From NCBI GenBank assembly GCA_016875025.1, contig VGSH01000005.1, forward strand, positions 1 through 52,261: a DNA stretch of 52,261 nt, in the 5' to 3' direction. This document shows positions 17,286 to 25,291 of the stretch, piece by piece. Source of the DNA: Deltaproteobacteria bacterium. GTDB taxonomy: Bacteria > Desulfobacterota > WTBG01 > CAIYCZ01 > CAIRTM01. Each line of letters begins with the position of its first letter. Positions within the stretch are counted from its first letter, which is position 1. The notes beneath the pieces were generated by a model. That model was not told the DNA's origin. It saw nothing but the letters and a program-made list of their open reading frames with translations, and did no database searches. The position numbers and the translations under genes are program-made.

Positions 17286-19136
17286 ATGCCAGCCATGGAT
17301 GCGCGCGATCAGGACTACACCACTGCGGACCGTCGCAGGGAGGCGGCTGTTTTTTTGCAGAAACACCCATCGGTGCTGGATCTGCTGTGTGATTCGCAGA
17401 TGCAGACCTTTGTCGACACCATGGGCGATCAGGGCCTGGCGCGTATCGCTTTTCTGGTACACAATCCCTGGCTTGACCTTGAGCGCATCATCCGCATTGC
17501 CGACAGCATCGTCAACATTTCCCCTGATATCTCGCAGGAGGAGTTGCTGCAGGTGCTGTGCCGCGACACGGCCATGATCTGCCAGGCCCACAGCGCCACC
17601 TGCCGCACCTACGACCCCCTGCGCAACAGCATGATCGCCGCCGGTCAGTACAACTGGGATGACGAGCGCGCCGAGGAGATCCCCTACGAAGACTCCCTGG
17701 CCGGCTTGACCATCAAGCAGAACGAGCACTACTGCGTTCCTGACATAAGCGCGGAGCCGCTCTACCGCGAAAAAGAGAAAATTCTCGCGCGCGGGTTCAA
17801 TTCCATGCTGGCCCTGCCGGTGCGTCTGACCGATTACGACGGAGCCCGGAAAATCGACGTGCTTGTGGGTACTCTGCAGCTGTACTTCAAGGAAAAGAAC
17901 AAGACCTTTTATCCCGAACAGATCAAACTCCTTAACAGCATCGTCAGCCGTTTCAACTACGTGCTTTCGCAGCAGCGCAAGCGCGAGCTGCAGAAACGCT
18001 CGCTCGTGCTGCAGGAAAGCCGCCAGGCGCTCATATCGATTCTGAAGCGCACCGAGTCGCTTGACCAGGTGCTCAGTTTCCTGATCGCGCGTATTGCCGA
18101 GTCCATCAACGTAAAGCGCTGTTCGCTGTTCAGCATTGAGCAGTCTCCCGGCGAAGAGGCTGTGGCGGTGCTGATCGCAGGCTATCCGCTGGACGCGTTC
18201 GAGCACCGCTACGGCGTTACCCTGCCGTTTCATCAGCATCCGGCTTTCGATGAGGTATGCCGCCTGGGGGTTCCCCTGCTGATTACCGACGCGCGCAATG
18301 ACCCCCGCATGCGGGCCAGCCTTGGACTGTATCTGCATCATCAAATCGACAATGTGTATTTCGTACCGATCAAGGACGAGAATAACTCGGTTACCAATAT
18401 CATCGTGCTTGATGCCGATGAAACCCATCCGCTCAGCAATGATGATCTGTTTTTCTGCAACGCGCTGGCCCGTGATATCGAGCTGTGCATTCAGGTGTCG
18501 ATCCGCTCGCAGGAGCGCCATGATTTCTTCAACCAGATGCTCTCCTTCGGTGCGATCGCGAAGGTCTATGCCAAGCGCCTGAGCTCGCCCGACACAACCG
18601 CCGAAGAGCTTACCATGCTGTACAAAAAACTGTACCGCAGCATGCTGACCGTCAATGATATTATTACCGACCGTGTGCCGTTTGCGCGCAAGGAGCAGTT
18701 CGACATCATTGAACTTATAGCTGAGCGTCTTGAGGGGTATTATTTCCCCCCGCAGGTCGAAATCGTACAGAATATCACGGTGCACGACAGTACCATCACG
18801 GCCGACCGCAAGAAAGCAGGCCGCATTATCGGTAACCTGCTTGATAATGCCCACAAAAAACTTGAGGAGCTCAGGCAGGGCCGTCTGCAGATAGATGTGT
18901 ATGCCGAAAATGAGTTCATCGTGATCGCGATCGGTAATACCGGAACCATACCGGACGGGGCCCGCGAAAAAATTTTTAAAGAGCGATCAGGACCTCTGCG
19001 GCCCGGTTTGGAAACCGGAGGGCAGGGCCTTACCATCGTCAAGCTGTTTACCGTCATGCACAACGGCATTGCCGAGTTTGAAAGCCGGCCGGAATCCAAC
19101 TGGACCGTTTTCAGGGTTAAGCTGCCCCGGGAATAG
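17286..19136 (+). CDS. Cytosolic sensor histidine kinase with two GAF domains
   Basis: A 616-residue protein without membrane segments. GAF-like domains occupy about 70-230 (ending LLNSIVSRFNYVLSQQ) and about 250-410 (SLDQVLSFLIARIAESINVK to DIELCIQV). The helical region that follows contains SQERHDFFNQML, a possible phospho-acceptor His. The HATPase part has N box GNLLDNAHKK, G1 box GNTGTIPDG and G2 box GGQGLTIVKL. It probably senses a small cytosolic ligand and phosphorylates a response regulator; the diguanylate cyclase regulator 1.3 kb downstream is a candidate, by inference. The dimerisation/H-box is diverged. Confidence 0.78.
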   Translation: MPAMDARDQDYTTADRRREAAVFLQKHPSVLDLLCDSQMQTFVDTMGDQGLARIAFLVHNPWLDLERIIRIADSIVNISPDISQEELLQVLCRDTAMICQAHSATCRTYDPLRNSMIAAGQYNWDDERAEEIPYEDSLAGLTIKQNEHYCVPDISAEPLYREKEKILARGFNSMLALPVRLTDYDGARKIDVLVGTLQLYFKEKNKTFYPEQIKLLNSIVSRFNYVLSQQRKRELQKRSLVLQESRQALISILKRTESLDQVLSFLIARIAESINVKRCSLFSIEQSPGEEAVAVLIAGYPLDAFEHRYGVTLPFHQHPAFDEVCRLGVPLLITDARNDPRMRASLGLYLHHQIDNVYFVPIKDENNSVTNIIVLDADETHPLSNDDLFFCNALARDIELCIQVSIRSQERHDFFNQMLSFGAIAKVYAKRLSSPDTTAEELTMLYKKLYRSMLTVNDIITDRVPFARKEQFDIIELIAERLEGYYFPPQVEIVQNITVHDSTITADRKKAGRIIGNLLDNAHKKLEELRQGRLQIDVYAENEFIVIAIGNTGTIPDGAREKIFKERSGPLRPGLETGGQGLTIVKLFTVMHNGIAEFESRPESNWTVFRVKLPRE

Positions 19137-19179
19137 ACCGGTCAACCAGCGCAACGTTTTTGTTTGAAAGGACTTTGTT

Positions 19180-20304
19180 ATGACATCCAGAACCACGCTT
19201 ATTACGCAGGCAGGCCAGAGCCTGTGGCTTGACAATATTCAGCGCAGGGAGCTCGCCGACGGCACTCTGCAGCGCATGATCGTCGAAGACGGCGTCAGCG
19301 GGATTACGTCGAATCCCACCATTTTTATGAACGCGGTTTCAAAGAGCAGTGATTATGATGACCAGATACGCCTGCTGCGCAGCCGGTCGAACAGCACGGC
19401 TGAAATCTACGAGGCCATTACCGTGGATGACATCAAAGCCGCGGCAGCGCTGATGCTGCCGGTATTCCGGTCAGGCGGCCATGCCGACGGCTTTGTGTCC
19501 ATCGAGCTCAATCCGCGCCACGCGTTCAGGATCGAGGAAAGCATCGCCGAAGCGCAGCATCTGATGAGCCTGATCGCCATGCCCAATATCATGGTCAAGG
19601 TTCCCGGCACGGCTGAAGGCATTCGCGTGGCGCAAAGCCTGCTCGAGCAGGGCATCAATGTCAACATAACCCTGCTGTTTGATCCGGAATGCTATCGCCG
19701 CGTGGCCCTGGCCTGCATCACCGCGCTGGAAGCCCGGCTGGAGCGCGCGCAGAGTATTGATGACATACACTCGGTCGCGAGTTTTTTTATCAGCCGCCTC
19801 GATACGCAGGTTGACCGCCGGCTGGACGCCGTCATCGAGCGCGGCGAAGAACGGGCGCAGCAGGCTGCAGCCCTGCGGGGCCGGGCGGCTGAAAGCATCG
19901 CCCGGGTCACCTACGGCATTTATCAGGAGCTTTTTGGAAGCGAGCGCTTTCAAAAACTTTCCGCCGCCGGCGCCCGGCCGCAGCGCCTGCTGTGGGCAAG
20001 CACCGGCACCAAGGATCCCGCCTACAGCGACGTCAAGTACGTTGAAGGCCTGATCGCACCCGGCACTATCAACACCCTGCCGCCTCAGACAATCGCGGCC
20101 TTTAAGGATCACGGAACAGCCGGCAGCATTCAGAACGGGCTGGCTGAGGCCCCGCAGCACCTGCGCGACATAACAGCGCTGGGTGTCGATCTGCGGCAGG
20201 TGTATGATGACCTGCTTGCAGACGGTGTCGCCGCATTTGAAAAATCCTACCTTGATCTGCTGGAAACGATTAATGCGAAGGGTGCGGCCCTGACAGGTTG
20301 TTGA
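19180..20304 (+). CDS. tal: Transaldolase
   Basis: Transfers the dihydroxyacetone unit between sugar phosphates in the non-oxidative pentose phosphate pathway. The sequence has QSLWLDNIQR, SGITSNPTIF, the Schiff-base lysine in IMVKVPGTAEG (about residue 147) and LWASTGTKDP. The length of 374 residues fits the long Tal type of actinobacteria and cyanobacteria. GAAAGGA precedes ATG 19180. The last codons and the TGA are contributed by a dispersed repeat that begins at 20296, so the C-terminus was probably altered by its arrival. Confidence 0.92.
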   Translation: MTSRTTLITQAGQSLWLDNIQRRELADGTLQRMIVEDGVSGITSNPTIFMNAVSKSSDYDDQIRLLRSRSNSTAEIYEAITVDDIKAAAALMLPVFRSGGHADGFVSIELNPRHAFRIEESIAEAQHLMSLIAMPNIMVKVPGTAEGIRVAQSLLEQGINVNITLLFDPECYRRVALACITALEARLERAQSIDDIHSVASFFISRLDTQVDRRLDAVIERGEERAQQAAALRGRAAESIARVTYGIYQELFGSERFQKLSAAGARPQRLLWASTGTKDPAYSDVKYVEGLIAPGTINTLPPQTIAAFKDHGTAGSIQNGLAEAPQHLRDITALGVDLRQVYDDLLADGVAAFEKSYLDLLETINAKGAALTGC

Positions 20305-20445
20305 AAAAGTCCTTTTTTAAAGGCTGTTCAAAAAGGCCCAGATGCAAGGCACGCGAAATCATGAGGAATGAGGCGTACTTTGCGGTACGCCGCAGTGACG
20401 AATGATGAGCGCAACGCAGAAGATGGGCGTTTTTCAACAGCCTGC
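20296..20445 (+). repeat. Dispersed element B, copy 1
   Basis: Bounded by GGTTGTTGAAAAAGTCC and TTTTTCAACAGCCTGC, with AGGCTGTTCAAAAAGGC, ATGAGGAATG and GGCGTACTTTGCGGTACGCC inside. The same modules occur inverted at 41085-41270, and a fragment is at 27374-27416. Confidence 0.85.
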
Positions 20446-20486
20446 TAATCGGGCAGGTGTAATATACACGGAGGGGCAGCGCGGGA

Positions 20487-21398
20487 TTACTCAAACAGCA
20501 CCACACGGTTTTTGCCGAAGGTTTTTCCGCGGTAGAGGGCGAAATCCGCGGTTCTGATCAGGTCGCGCTTGTTCATGGCCCGTTGCGGCAGTGAGGAAAT
20601 GCCGATCGTCACGCTCAGGTGCGCGATCTCATTCTGCCTTTCATCGACAAAAACATGGCGCTCGATTTCGGAGCGGATGCGCTCGGCGACCGCCATGGCT
20701 TCGGGTTCTTCTGTTTCGGGCAGAACAGCAAAAAATTCCTCACCGCCGTAGCGGGCGATGAAGTCAGATCCGCGGGTACTCTTTTTTATGAGACCGGCAA
20801 TCTGTTTCAAGGCTGAGTCGCCCGCCAGGTGGCCGTAGGTGTCATTGCATTTTTTAAAATCGTCAATGTCGATCATCAGCAGGGCCAGGGGGCGGTCATA
20901 GCGCAGCGCGCGCTCAATTTCGCGCTGAAACGTTTCATAGAACGCGCGATAGTTTGCCAGCTGCGTCAGCTCATCGCTGTGGGAGAGCTGACGGTAGAAC
21001 TCGCTCTCGCTGGCAAGCTGCCGCAGCCGCTTGGTTTCAAGCGCCTTTGCAATCGTCAGTTTGATCTGCTCAAAATTAAACGGCTTGGTGATAAAATCAA
21101 ACGCCCCGGCCTTCATTGATTCGACCGCGTATTCAATGGTCGCGAATCCCGTAACCACAATAATGGGCACGTCAATGTTCAGGCTTTTGATATTCTTGGT
21201 AAGGGCAATGCCGTCGACCCGCGGCATGATAAGATCGGTTATGACGAGATCATAGTGGTCCGATCCGAGCATCTCCAGCGCAGCGGATCCGGAATCGGCT
21301 CCATGCACATCGTAGCCCTCTTCGGTTAGAAGCTCAGCCAGGGTATCCCGGGGGTCCTTTTCATCGTCGACAATCAGAATGGAAATGTTTTTTTTCAT
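20487..21398 (-). CDS. Response regulator with diguanylate cyclase (GGDEF) output
   Basis: The receiver domain (1-120) has the acidic pair Asp11/Asp12, the phospho-acceptor Asp55 in VITDLIMP and the Lys in FITKPF. The GGDEF domain (about 165-304) has the active-site motif GGEEF and an RxxD I-site (RGSD) five residues before it, predicting product inhibition by c-di-GMP. It synthesises c-di-GMP from two GTP when phosphorylated. The start at 21398 (MKKNISILIVDDE) puts the receiver at the N-terminus; the upstream extension to 21461 lacks a ribosome site. It is divergent from cooC. Confidence 0.9.
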   Translation of the reverse strand: MKKNISILIVDDEKDPRDTLAELLTEEGYDVHGADSGSAALEMLGSDHYDLVITDLIMPRVDGIALTKNIKSLNIDVPIIVVTGFATIEYAVESMKAGAFDFITKPFNFEQIKLTIAKALETKRLRQLASESEFYRQLSHSDELTQLANYRAFYETFQREIERALRYDRPLALLMIDIDDFKKCNDTYGHLAGDSALKQIAGLIKKSTRGSDFIARYGGEEFFAVLPETEEPEAMAVAERIRSEIERHVFVDERQNEIAHLSVTIGISSLPQRAMNKRDLIRTADFALYRGKTFGKNRVVLFE

Positions 21399-21557
21399 GT
21401 GCGTTGCATGGGCATCCGCATTCAATCGTAACCGTATATCTGCCGGAGTGTGTTTTTGCACTGTATTTCAAATGGTATTTTTTTGCAATATTTTTTATCA
21501 GAGCTGTCCGATCAATATACTTTGAACAGCGAGACAGTCCCCGGCCGGCAGGGCCTG

Positions 21558-21573
21558 TCCAAAACATTTTGGA
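21558..21573 (+). promoter_or_regulatory. Inverted repeat TCCAAAACATTTTGGA
   Basis: Seven-bp perfect arms in the 400-bp divergent region between the GGDEF regulator and cooC. Possible operator; the factor is unknown. Confidence 0.35.
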
Positions 21574-21715
21574 AACTACTGATTTTTTATATTCCCGCAT
21601 GGAGATTTCTTCGCAACCGGCAGCTGTCGCCCGGCGGGGAACCCGCACTGACAGGGGCAGGGTGCCGGACCGCGCACGGCCCGGACTTGCTGTTGAGCGT
21701 CCAGTATGTTAAAAA

Positions 21716-21741
21716 TAAGAAATATAAGCGCAGATTTCTTA
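21716..21741 (+). promoter_or_regulatory. Inverted repeat TAAGAAAT-N10-ATTTCTTA before cooC
   Basis: Perfect 8-bp arms with a 10-nt spacer, 60 bp upstream of the cooC start. Possible operator. Confidence 0.4.
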
Positions 21742-21801
21742 ACGATCAGCCAGGCAGCAGGTGTAAACCGGAGCATCCGCTCTGAAAGGAACGGCGTCGG
21801 T

Positions 21802-22587
21802 ATGGATACAGCCCTGAAGATTGCCGTAAGCGGTAAGGGGGGGGTCGGCAAAACAACGGTGGCGGCTCTGCTGTGCCGCGCGCTCGTGGAGAGCGACCGC
21901 TCGGTTATCGCACTTGACGCCGATCCGGACGCAAATCTTGCCGCAGCAATCGGCATTCCGTTTGATGACGGCATCGTTGCACTGGCCTCCATGCAGGAAC
22001 TCATTCAGGAGCGCACCGGCGCAACTTCCGGCACGGTCGGGACATTTTTCAAGATCAATCCGCACGTGGCTGACCTGCCGGAAAAACTCTGGCAGGAGAA
22101 GGGCGGCATCCGGCTGCTGAAAATGGGAACGGTGAAGCAGGGCGGCAGCGGCTGCATCTGTCCGGCTAGCGCTGTTGTCAAGGCCATGATGCAGCACCTG
22201 GTTTTATACCGCAATGAAGCCGTGGTAATGGATATGGAAGCCGGCATCGAGCATCTGGGCCGCGCGACCGCGCAGGCTGTCAATCATCTGCTCGTGGTCG
22301 TGGAACCGGGCATGCGCAGCATTGAAACCGCGCACGCCATCCGCGCACTGGCCGGAGATCTCGGCCTTACGCGTATCAGCCTGATCGCTAACAAAATTCG
22401 CGGTAAGGCTGATGAGGATTTTATAAATGCGCATGCCGACGGTCTTGCTATACTTGCTCGACTGCCGTTTGACGACAACTTCATGCAGGCTGACCGGCAG
22501 CGCCTGGCCGCATGGGAGTTGTGCCCGGAAGCGCTCGCCGCCATGCGCGCCGCGTGTGCGCGCCTTGTGCCGCCGGACATGGGCTGA
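21802..22587 (+). CDS. cooC: CooC-type carbon monoxide dehydrogenase maturation ATPase
   Basis: A MinD/ParA-like P-loop ATPase that helps load nickel into the C-cluster of CO dehydrogenase. The deviant Walker A is GKGGVGKTT (residues 11-19). The metal-binding CxC pair is GSGCICP (Cys118, Cys120). DMEAGIEHLGR and VVVEPGMRSIETA are typical of the family. Start ATG 21802 follows GAAAGGA; the longer frame from 21706 does not resemble CooC. No CO dehydrogenase gene is in this window, so the client enzyme must be encoded elsewhere. Confidence 0.9.
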   Translation: MDTALKIAVSGKGGVGKTTVAALLCRALVESDRSVIALDADPDANLAAAIGIPFDDGIVALASMQELIQERTGATSGTVGTFFKINPHVADLPEKLWQEKGGIRLLKMGTVKQGGSGCICPASAVVKAMMQHLVLYRNEAVVMDMEAGIEHLGRATAQAVNHLLVVVEPGMRSIETAHAIRALAGDLGLTRISLIANKIRGKADEDFINAHADGLAILARLPFDDNFMQADRQRLAAWELCPEALAAMRAACARLVPPDMG

Positions 22588-22617
22588 AACATCAACCGCT
22601 TTGCAGGGAAAGGATGC

Positions 22618-23319
22618 ATGACCATGAGGGACTTAATGGACATTCACGGTCTCGTTCAGGCGGAAATGCGTAAACGCTATGAGCTTGCACCGGTTGCCTT
22701 GAAACATCCCTTTCCCGAGCGCCCGCTGCGCGCGCTCGGCCTGATGAAAATCGACGGTGAGGTCTTCAGCGCCGAGCGGCTGCTGCGGGTGGTGTTTATC
22801 CGGCCGCAGCTGCCCTTCTATTTTGCCGTGCGTTCACACTTCATCCGCCCCCGTGTTGAATATGACCTGCCGGTGTTTGCGGGCGAGGTCATGCGCACCG
22901 GGAAGAAAAAAATGCTGATCGTCGATATTCACCGCACCGGCAAGACCCATCATGACGACAACAATCTGTTCTACCGCATGCTTGCCATCCGCAACCGCTA
23001 TCCCGATCTGATGGACCATGAAAAAAAGCAGAAGGGCCAGGTGCAGGACGTGTTCTCGCCGGCCGCCTGCCAGGTGGTTATTCCGCCCGAACTCGACGAA
23101 CAGGCCGCTGACATTTATATCGAGTACCTGAATCTGTTTTGCGACCTTGTGGACGTGGCCGAGGCAAAGTCGGGCGATGAACTGCGCAGCACCCAGACTG
23201 TTTTTCAGCAGTATCTGAAAACGCTGGTCGACCATGACCCAGGCGTGAAGATATGGCAGGTGCTCTTCGGCAAAAAGGGTGGCATCGAGCGCTCATTCGA
23301 CATGCATTTCGGCCTGTAG
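22618..23319 (+). CDS. Uncharacterised protein, possible ferredoxin-dependent bilin reductase-like fold
   Basis: I do not recognise this 233-residue protein with certainty. The order of features resembles ferredoxin-dependent bilin reductases: a central YDLPVFAGEVM strand and loop (82-92), then MLIVDIHRTG with Asp103 and His105 where the family has its conserved Asp-bearing strand. The C-terminal helix-rich part ends FQQYLKTLVDHDPGVK, then LFGKKGG and MHFGL, comparable to the QxxY...N/DP...FG...LFD pattern of that family. It lies 30 bp after cooC with a GGGAAAGG ribosome site, so the two are probably co-transcribed. Alternative: an unrelated CODH-linked protein. Confidence 0.4.
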   Translation: MTMRDLMDIHGLVQAEMRKRYELAPVALKHPFPERPLRALGLMKIDGEVFSAERLLRVVFIRPQLPFYFAVRSHFIRPRVEYDLPVFAGEVMRTGKKKMLIVDIHRTGKTHHDDNNLFYRMLAIRNRYPDLMDHEKKQKGQVQDVFSPAACQVVIPPELDEQAADIYIEYLNLFCDLVDVAEAKSGDELRSTQTVFQQYLKTLVDHDPGVKIWQVLFGKKGGIERSFDMHFGL

Positions 23320-23358
23320 CAGGCTGTACAGAACAGCAGACCTGCTGGAAACATCCCT

Positions 23359-23430
23359 TTCACAATTGCTATCGGTATCGCAATCGAAATCGAGAATTTA
23401 AAAAACCGATACCGATCCCGATAGCGATGC
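23359..23430 (+). repeat. Hairpin repeat of the CGATAGCGAT type
   Basis: GCTATCGGTATCGCAATCG and CGATACCGATCCCGATAGCG face each other across an A/T-rich loop. Related to the motif at 6660-6690. Confidence 0.65.
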
Positions 23431-23451
23431 GCCCCAAAGGCGCTCCGCAGA

Positions 23452-23480
23452 TTGACACAATCCCGCGGACATGTTACAAA
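23452..23480 (+). promoter_or_regulatory. Candidate promoter of the Gld-type ABC operon
   Basis: TTGACA (23452-23457), 17-bp spacer, TACAAA (23475-23480), about 120 bp upstream of the ABC ATPase start. Confidence 0.5.
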
Positions 23481-23600
23481 TTTAACCCTTACACTGCGGT
23501 CTGCGGCCCGCCATCGCCATGTATGCATATGACGGCTTGCGCCGTCGACTGGGGCCGCTACAGCTCACTACAGCACCATACCAGCACGGTTACCGAATTC

Positions 23601-24554
23601 ATGCCCGCGATTGAAGTTGAACATCTGACGAAAATGTACGGCCCCGCCCGCGGCATTCAGGACATATCCTTCAGCATTGAAAAGGGTGAGATCATGGGGT
23701 TTCTGGGTCCCAACGGGTCCGGCAAGACCACGACCATGCGCATCCTGACCTGTTTTTTCCCGCCCACCAGCGGACGAGCGCGCATATGCGGCCATGATAT
23801 CTTCGACGATCCGTTTGCCGTGCGCCGCTCAGTCGGCTATCTGCCCGAGAGCGTGCCCCTGTACCGCGACATGACGGTAGCGGGCTATCTCAGCTTTTTT
23901 GCCGGGATAAAGGGCGTGCCGCGCCGCGCGCGCCCGGCCGCTGCAGCGGAGGTCATGGAGCGCTGCGGGCTTGAGCGCCATGCGCGCCGCATGATCGGCA
24001 TGCTCTCCAAGGGGTTTCGCCAGCGGGTCGGTATCGCCCAGGCCCTGCTGGGCAACCCCGAGGTCCTGATCCTGGATGAGCCGACCGTCGGGCTTGATCC
24101 CCGCCAGATTGCCGATATCAGAAGCCTGATCAAGGGCCTTGGCGGCACACAGACCGTTATCCTGAGCACGCATATACTGCCCGAGGTCAGCATGACCTGC
24201 GACCGGGTGATTATTATCTACGAAGGCCGTCTGCTGGCCGTGGATACGCCGGCCAACCTGGTTCATCGCATTCAGGCCCTGCCGCGCCTGTACCTTGAGG
24301 CTGACGGCCCGGCCGATGTGCTTGCCGCGGTTCTGTCCCGGGTGGACGGCGTGCGCGCGGTCAATCCGGCGGGCGGCGCAAGCGGCACATCCGCGTTTAT
24401 CATTGAAACCGAGCCTGAGGCCGCAATCGTGAACGACCTTGCGCGCTGCGTCTATGAACAGGGCTGGACCCTGCGCAGCCTTGGACCGGCTTCCATGACG
24501 CTGGAAGATATTTTTATTCAGCTCATCAGCGATCAGGAGCGCATCCGGCCATGA
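23601..24554 (+). CDS. ABC transporter ATP-binding protein, GldA type
   Basis: The NBD has Walker A GPNGSGKTT, signature LSKGFRQRVGIAQ, Walker B VLILDEP and the H-loop STHIL. The LYRDMTVAGYLSF segment and a C-terminal extension (about 220-317) are typical of GldA/CcmA-like exporters. It is the first gene of a four-gene operon in which every junction is an ATGA overlap. ATG 23601 begins the conserved MPAIEVEHLTKMYG; the frame is open further upstream but without similarity. It probably energises an uncharacterised envelope export system; true gliding is not implied. Confidence 0.87.
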   Translation: MPAIEVEHLTKMYGPARGIQDISFSIEKGEIMGFLGPNGSGKTTTMRILTCFFPPTSGRARICGHDIFDDPFAVRRSVGYLPESVPLYRDMTVAGYLSFFAGIKGVPRRARPAAAAEVMERCGLERHARRMIGMLSKGFRQRVGIAQALLGNPEVLILDEPTVGLDPRQIADIRSLIKGLGGTQTVILSTHILPEVSMTCDRVIIIYEGRLLAVDTPANLVHRIQALPRLYLEADGPADVLAAVLSRVDGVRAVNPAGGASGTSAFIIETEPEAAIVNDLARCVYEQGWTLRSLGPASMTLEDIFIQLISDQERIRP

Positions 24555-25291
24555 ACATGCTGACCATTTTTACAAAAGAGCTGCGCTCCTATTTTTCATC
24601 CCTGATCGCGTACGTGGTTATCGCCATGTTTCTGGTGGTGGCCGGCTATTCCTTTTACACCTATCTCGTGATGTTTCTCACCTTTGTGGGCGCTGATTTG
24701 AAGGTCGGGTTGTGGCAGTACACGTTTCACTACCTGCGTTTTGCGCCGCTGACCCTGATTCCGCTTCTGACCATGCGCCTGTTTGCCGAGGAAAAAAAGA
24801 TGGGCACGATCGAGCTTTTGTTCACCGCTCCCGTGCGCGACCTTGACATTATCCTGGGAAAATACTGTGCCTGCCTGCTGGTGTACTCGCTGATGCTGGC
24901 CCTGACCCTGCTGTATCCGGCCCTGATCGGCCTGTATTTCAGCGTTGCGCCGGGTCCGCTGTTTGCGTGTTACCTCGGGCTGTTCCTGCTGGGCGCGGCC
25001 TGCATAGCCTGCGGCACGTTTGTTTCATCGCTCACGGAAAATCAGATCGTTGCCTCAATCGTCACCGTTGCCGTGCTGCTGACCCTGTGGAACCTTGACT
25101 GGAACGAGGGTGTTGCGGGCAGTCAGGTCATTGCCGTTTTGCACCAGATATCGCTGTCCGAGCATTTTCTCAATTTCATCAAGGGTGTGATCGATACCGA
25201 TTCAGTCGTATATTACCTGAGCCTGGTTTTTTTCTTTCTTTTCCTGACGCGCTGTTCGCTGGCAGCGCGCACGTGGCAGGGCCTGAAATGA
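24551..25291 (+). CDS. ABC transporter permease, GldF type
   Basis: A 246-residue protein with about six hydrophobic segments (for example LIAYVVIAMFLVVAGYSFYT, YLGLFLLGAACIACGTFV and VVYYLSLVFFFLFLTRC). The cytoplasmic motif EEKKMGTIELLFTAPV is characteristic of ABC-2/GldF permeases. It overlaps both neighbours by 4 bp. Confidence 0.87.
   Translation: MNMLTIFTKELRSYFSSLIAYVVIAMFLVVAGYSFYTYLVMFLTFVGADLKVGLWQYTFHYLRFAPLTLIPLLTMRLFAEEKKMGTIELLFTAPVRDLDIILGKYCACLLVYSLMLALTLLYPALIGLYFSVAPGPLFACYLGLFLLGAACIACGTFVSSLTENQIVASIVTVAVLLTLWNLDWNEGVAGSQVIAVLHQISLSEHFLNFIKGVIDTDSVVYYLSLVFFFLFLTRCSLAARTWQGLK

Noticed and set aside
17115-18854. 579-codon open frame antisense to the histidine kinase
   Set aside because: The sense strand carries GAF and HATPase motifs; the antisense product has no family features.
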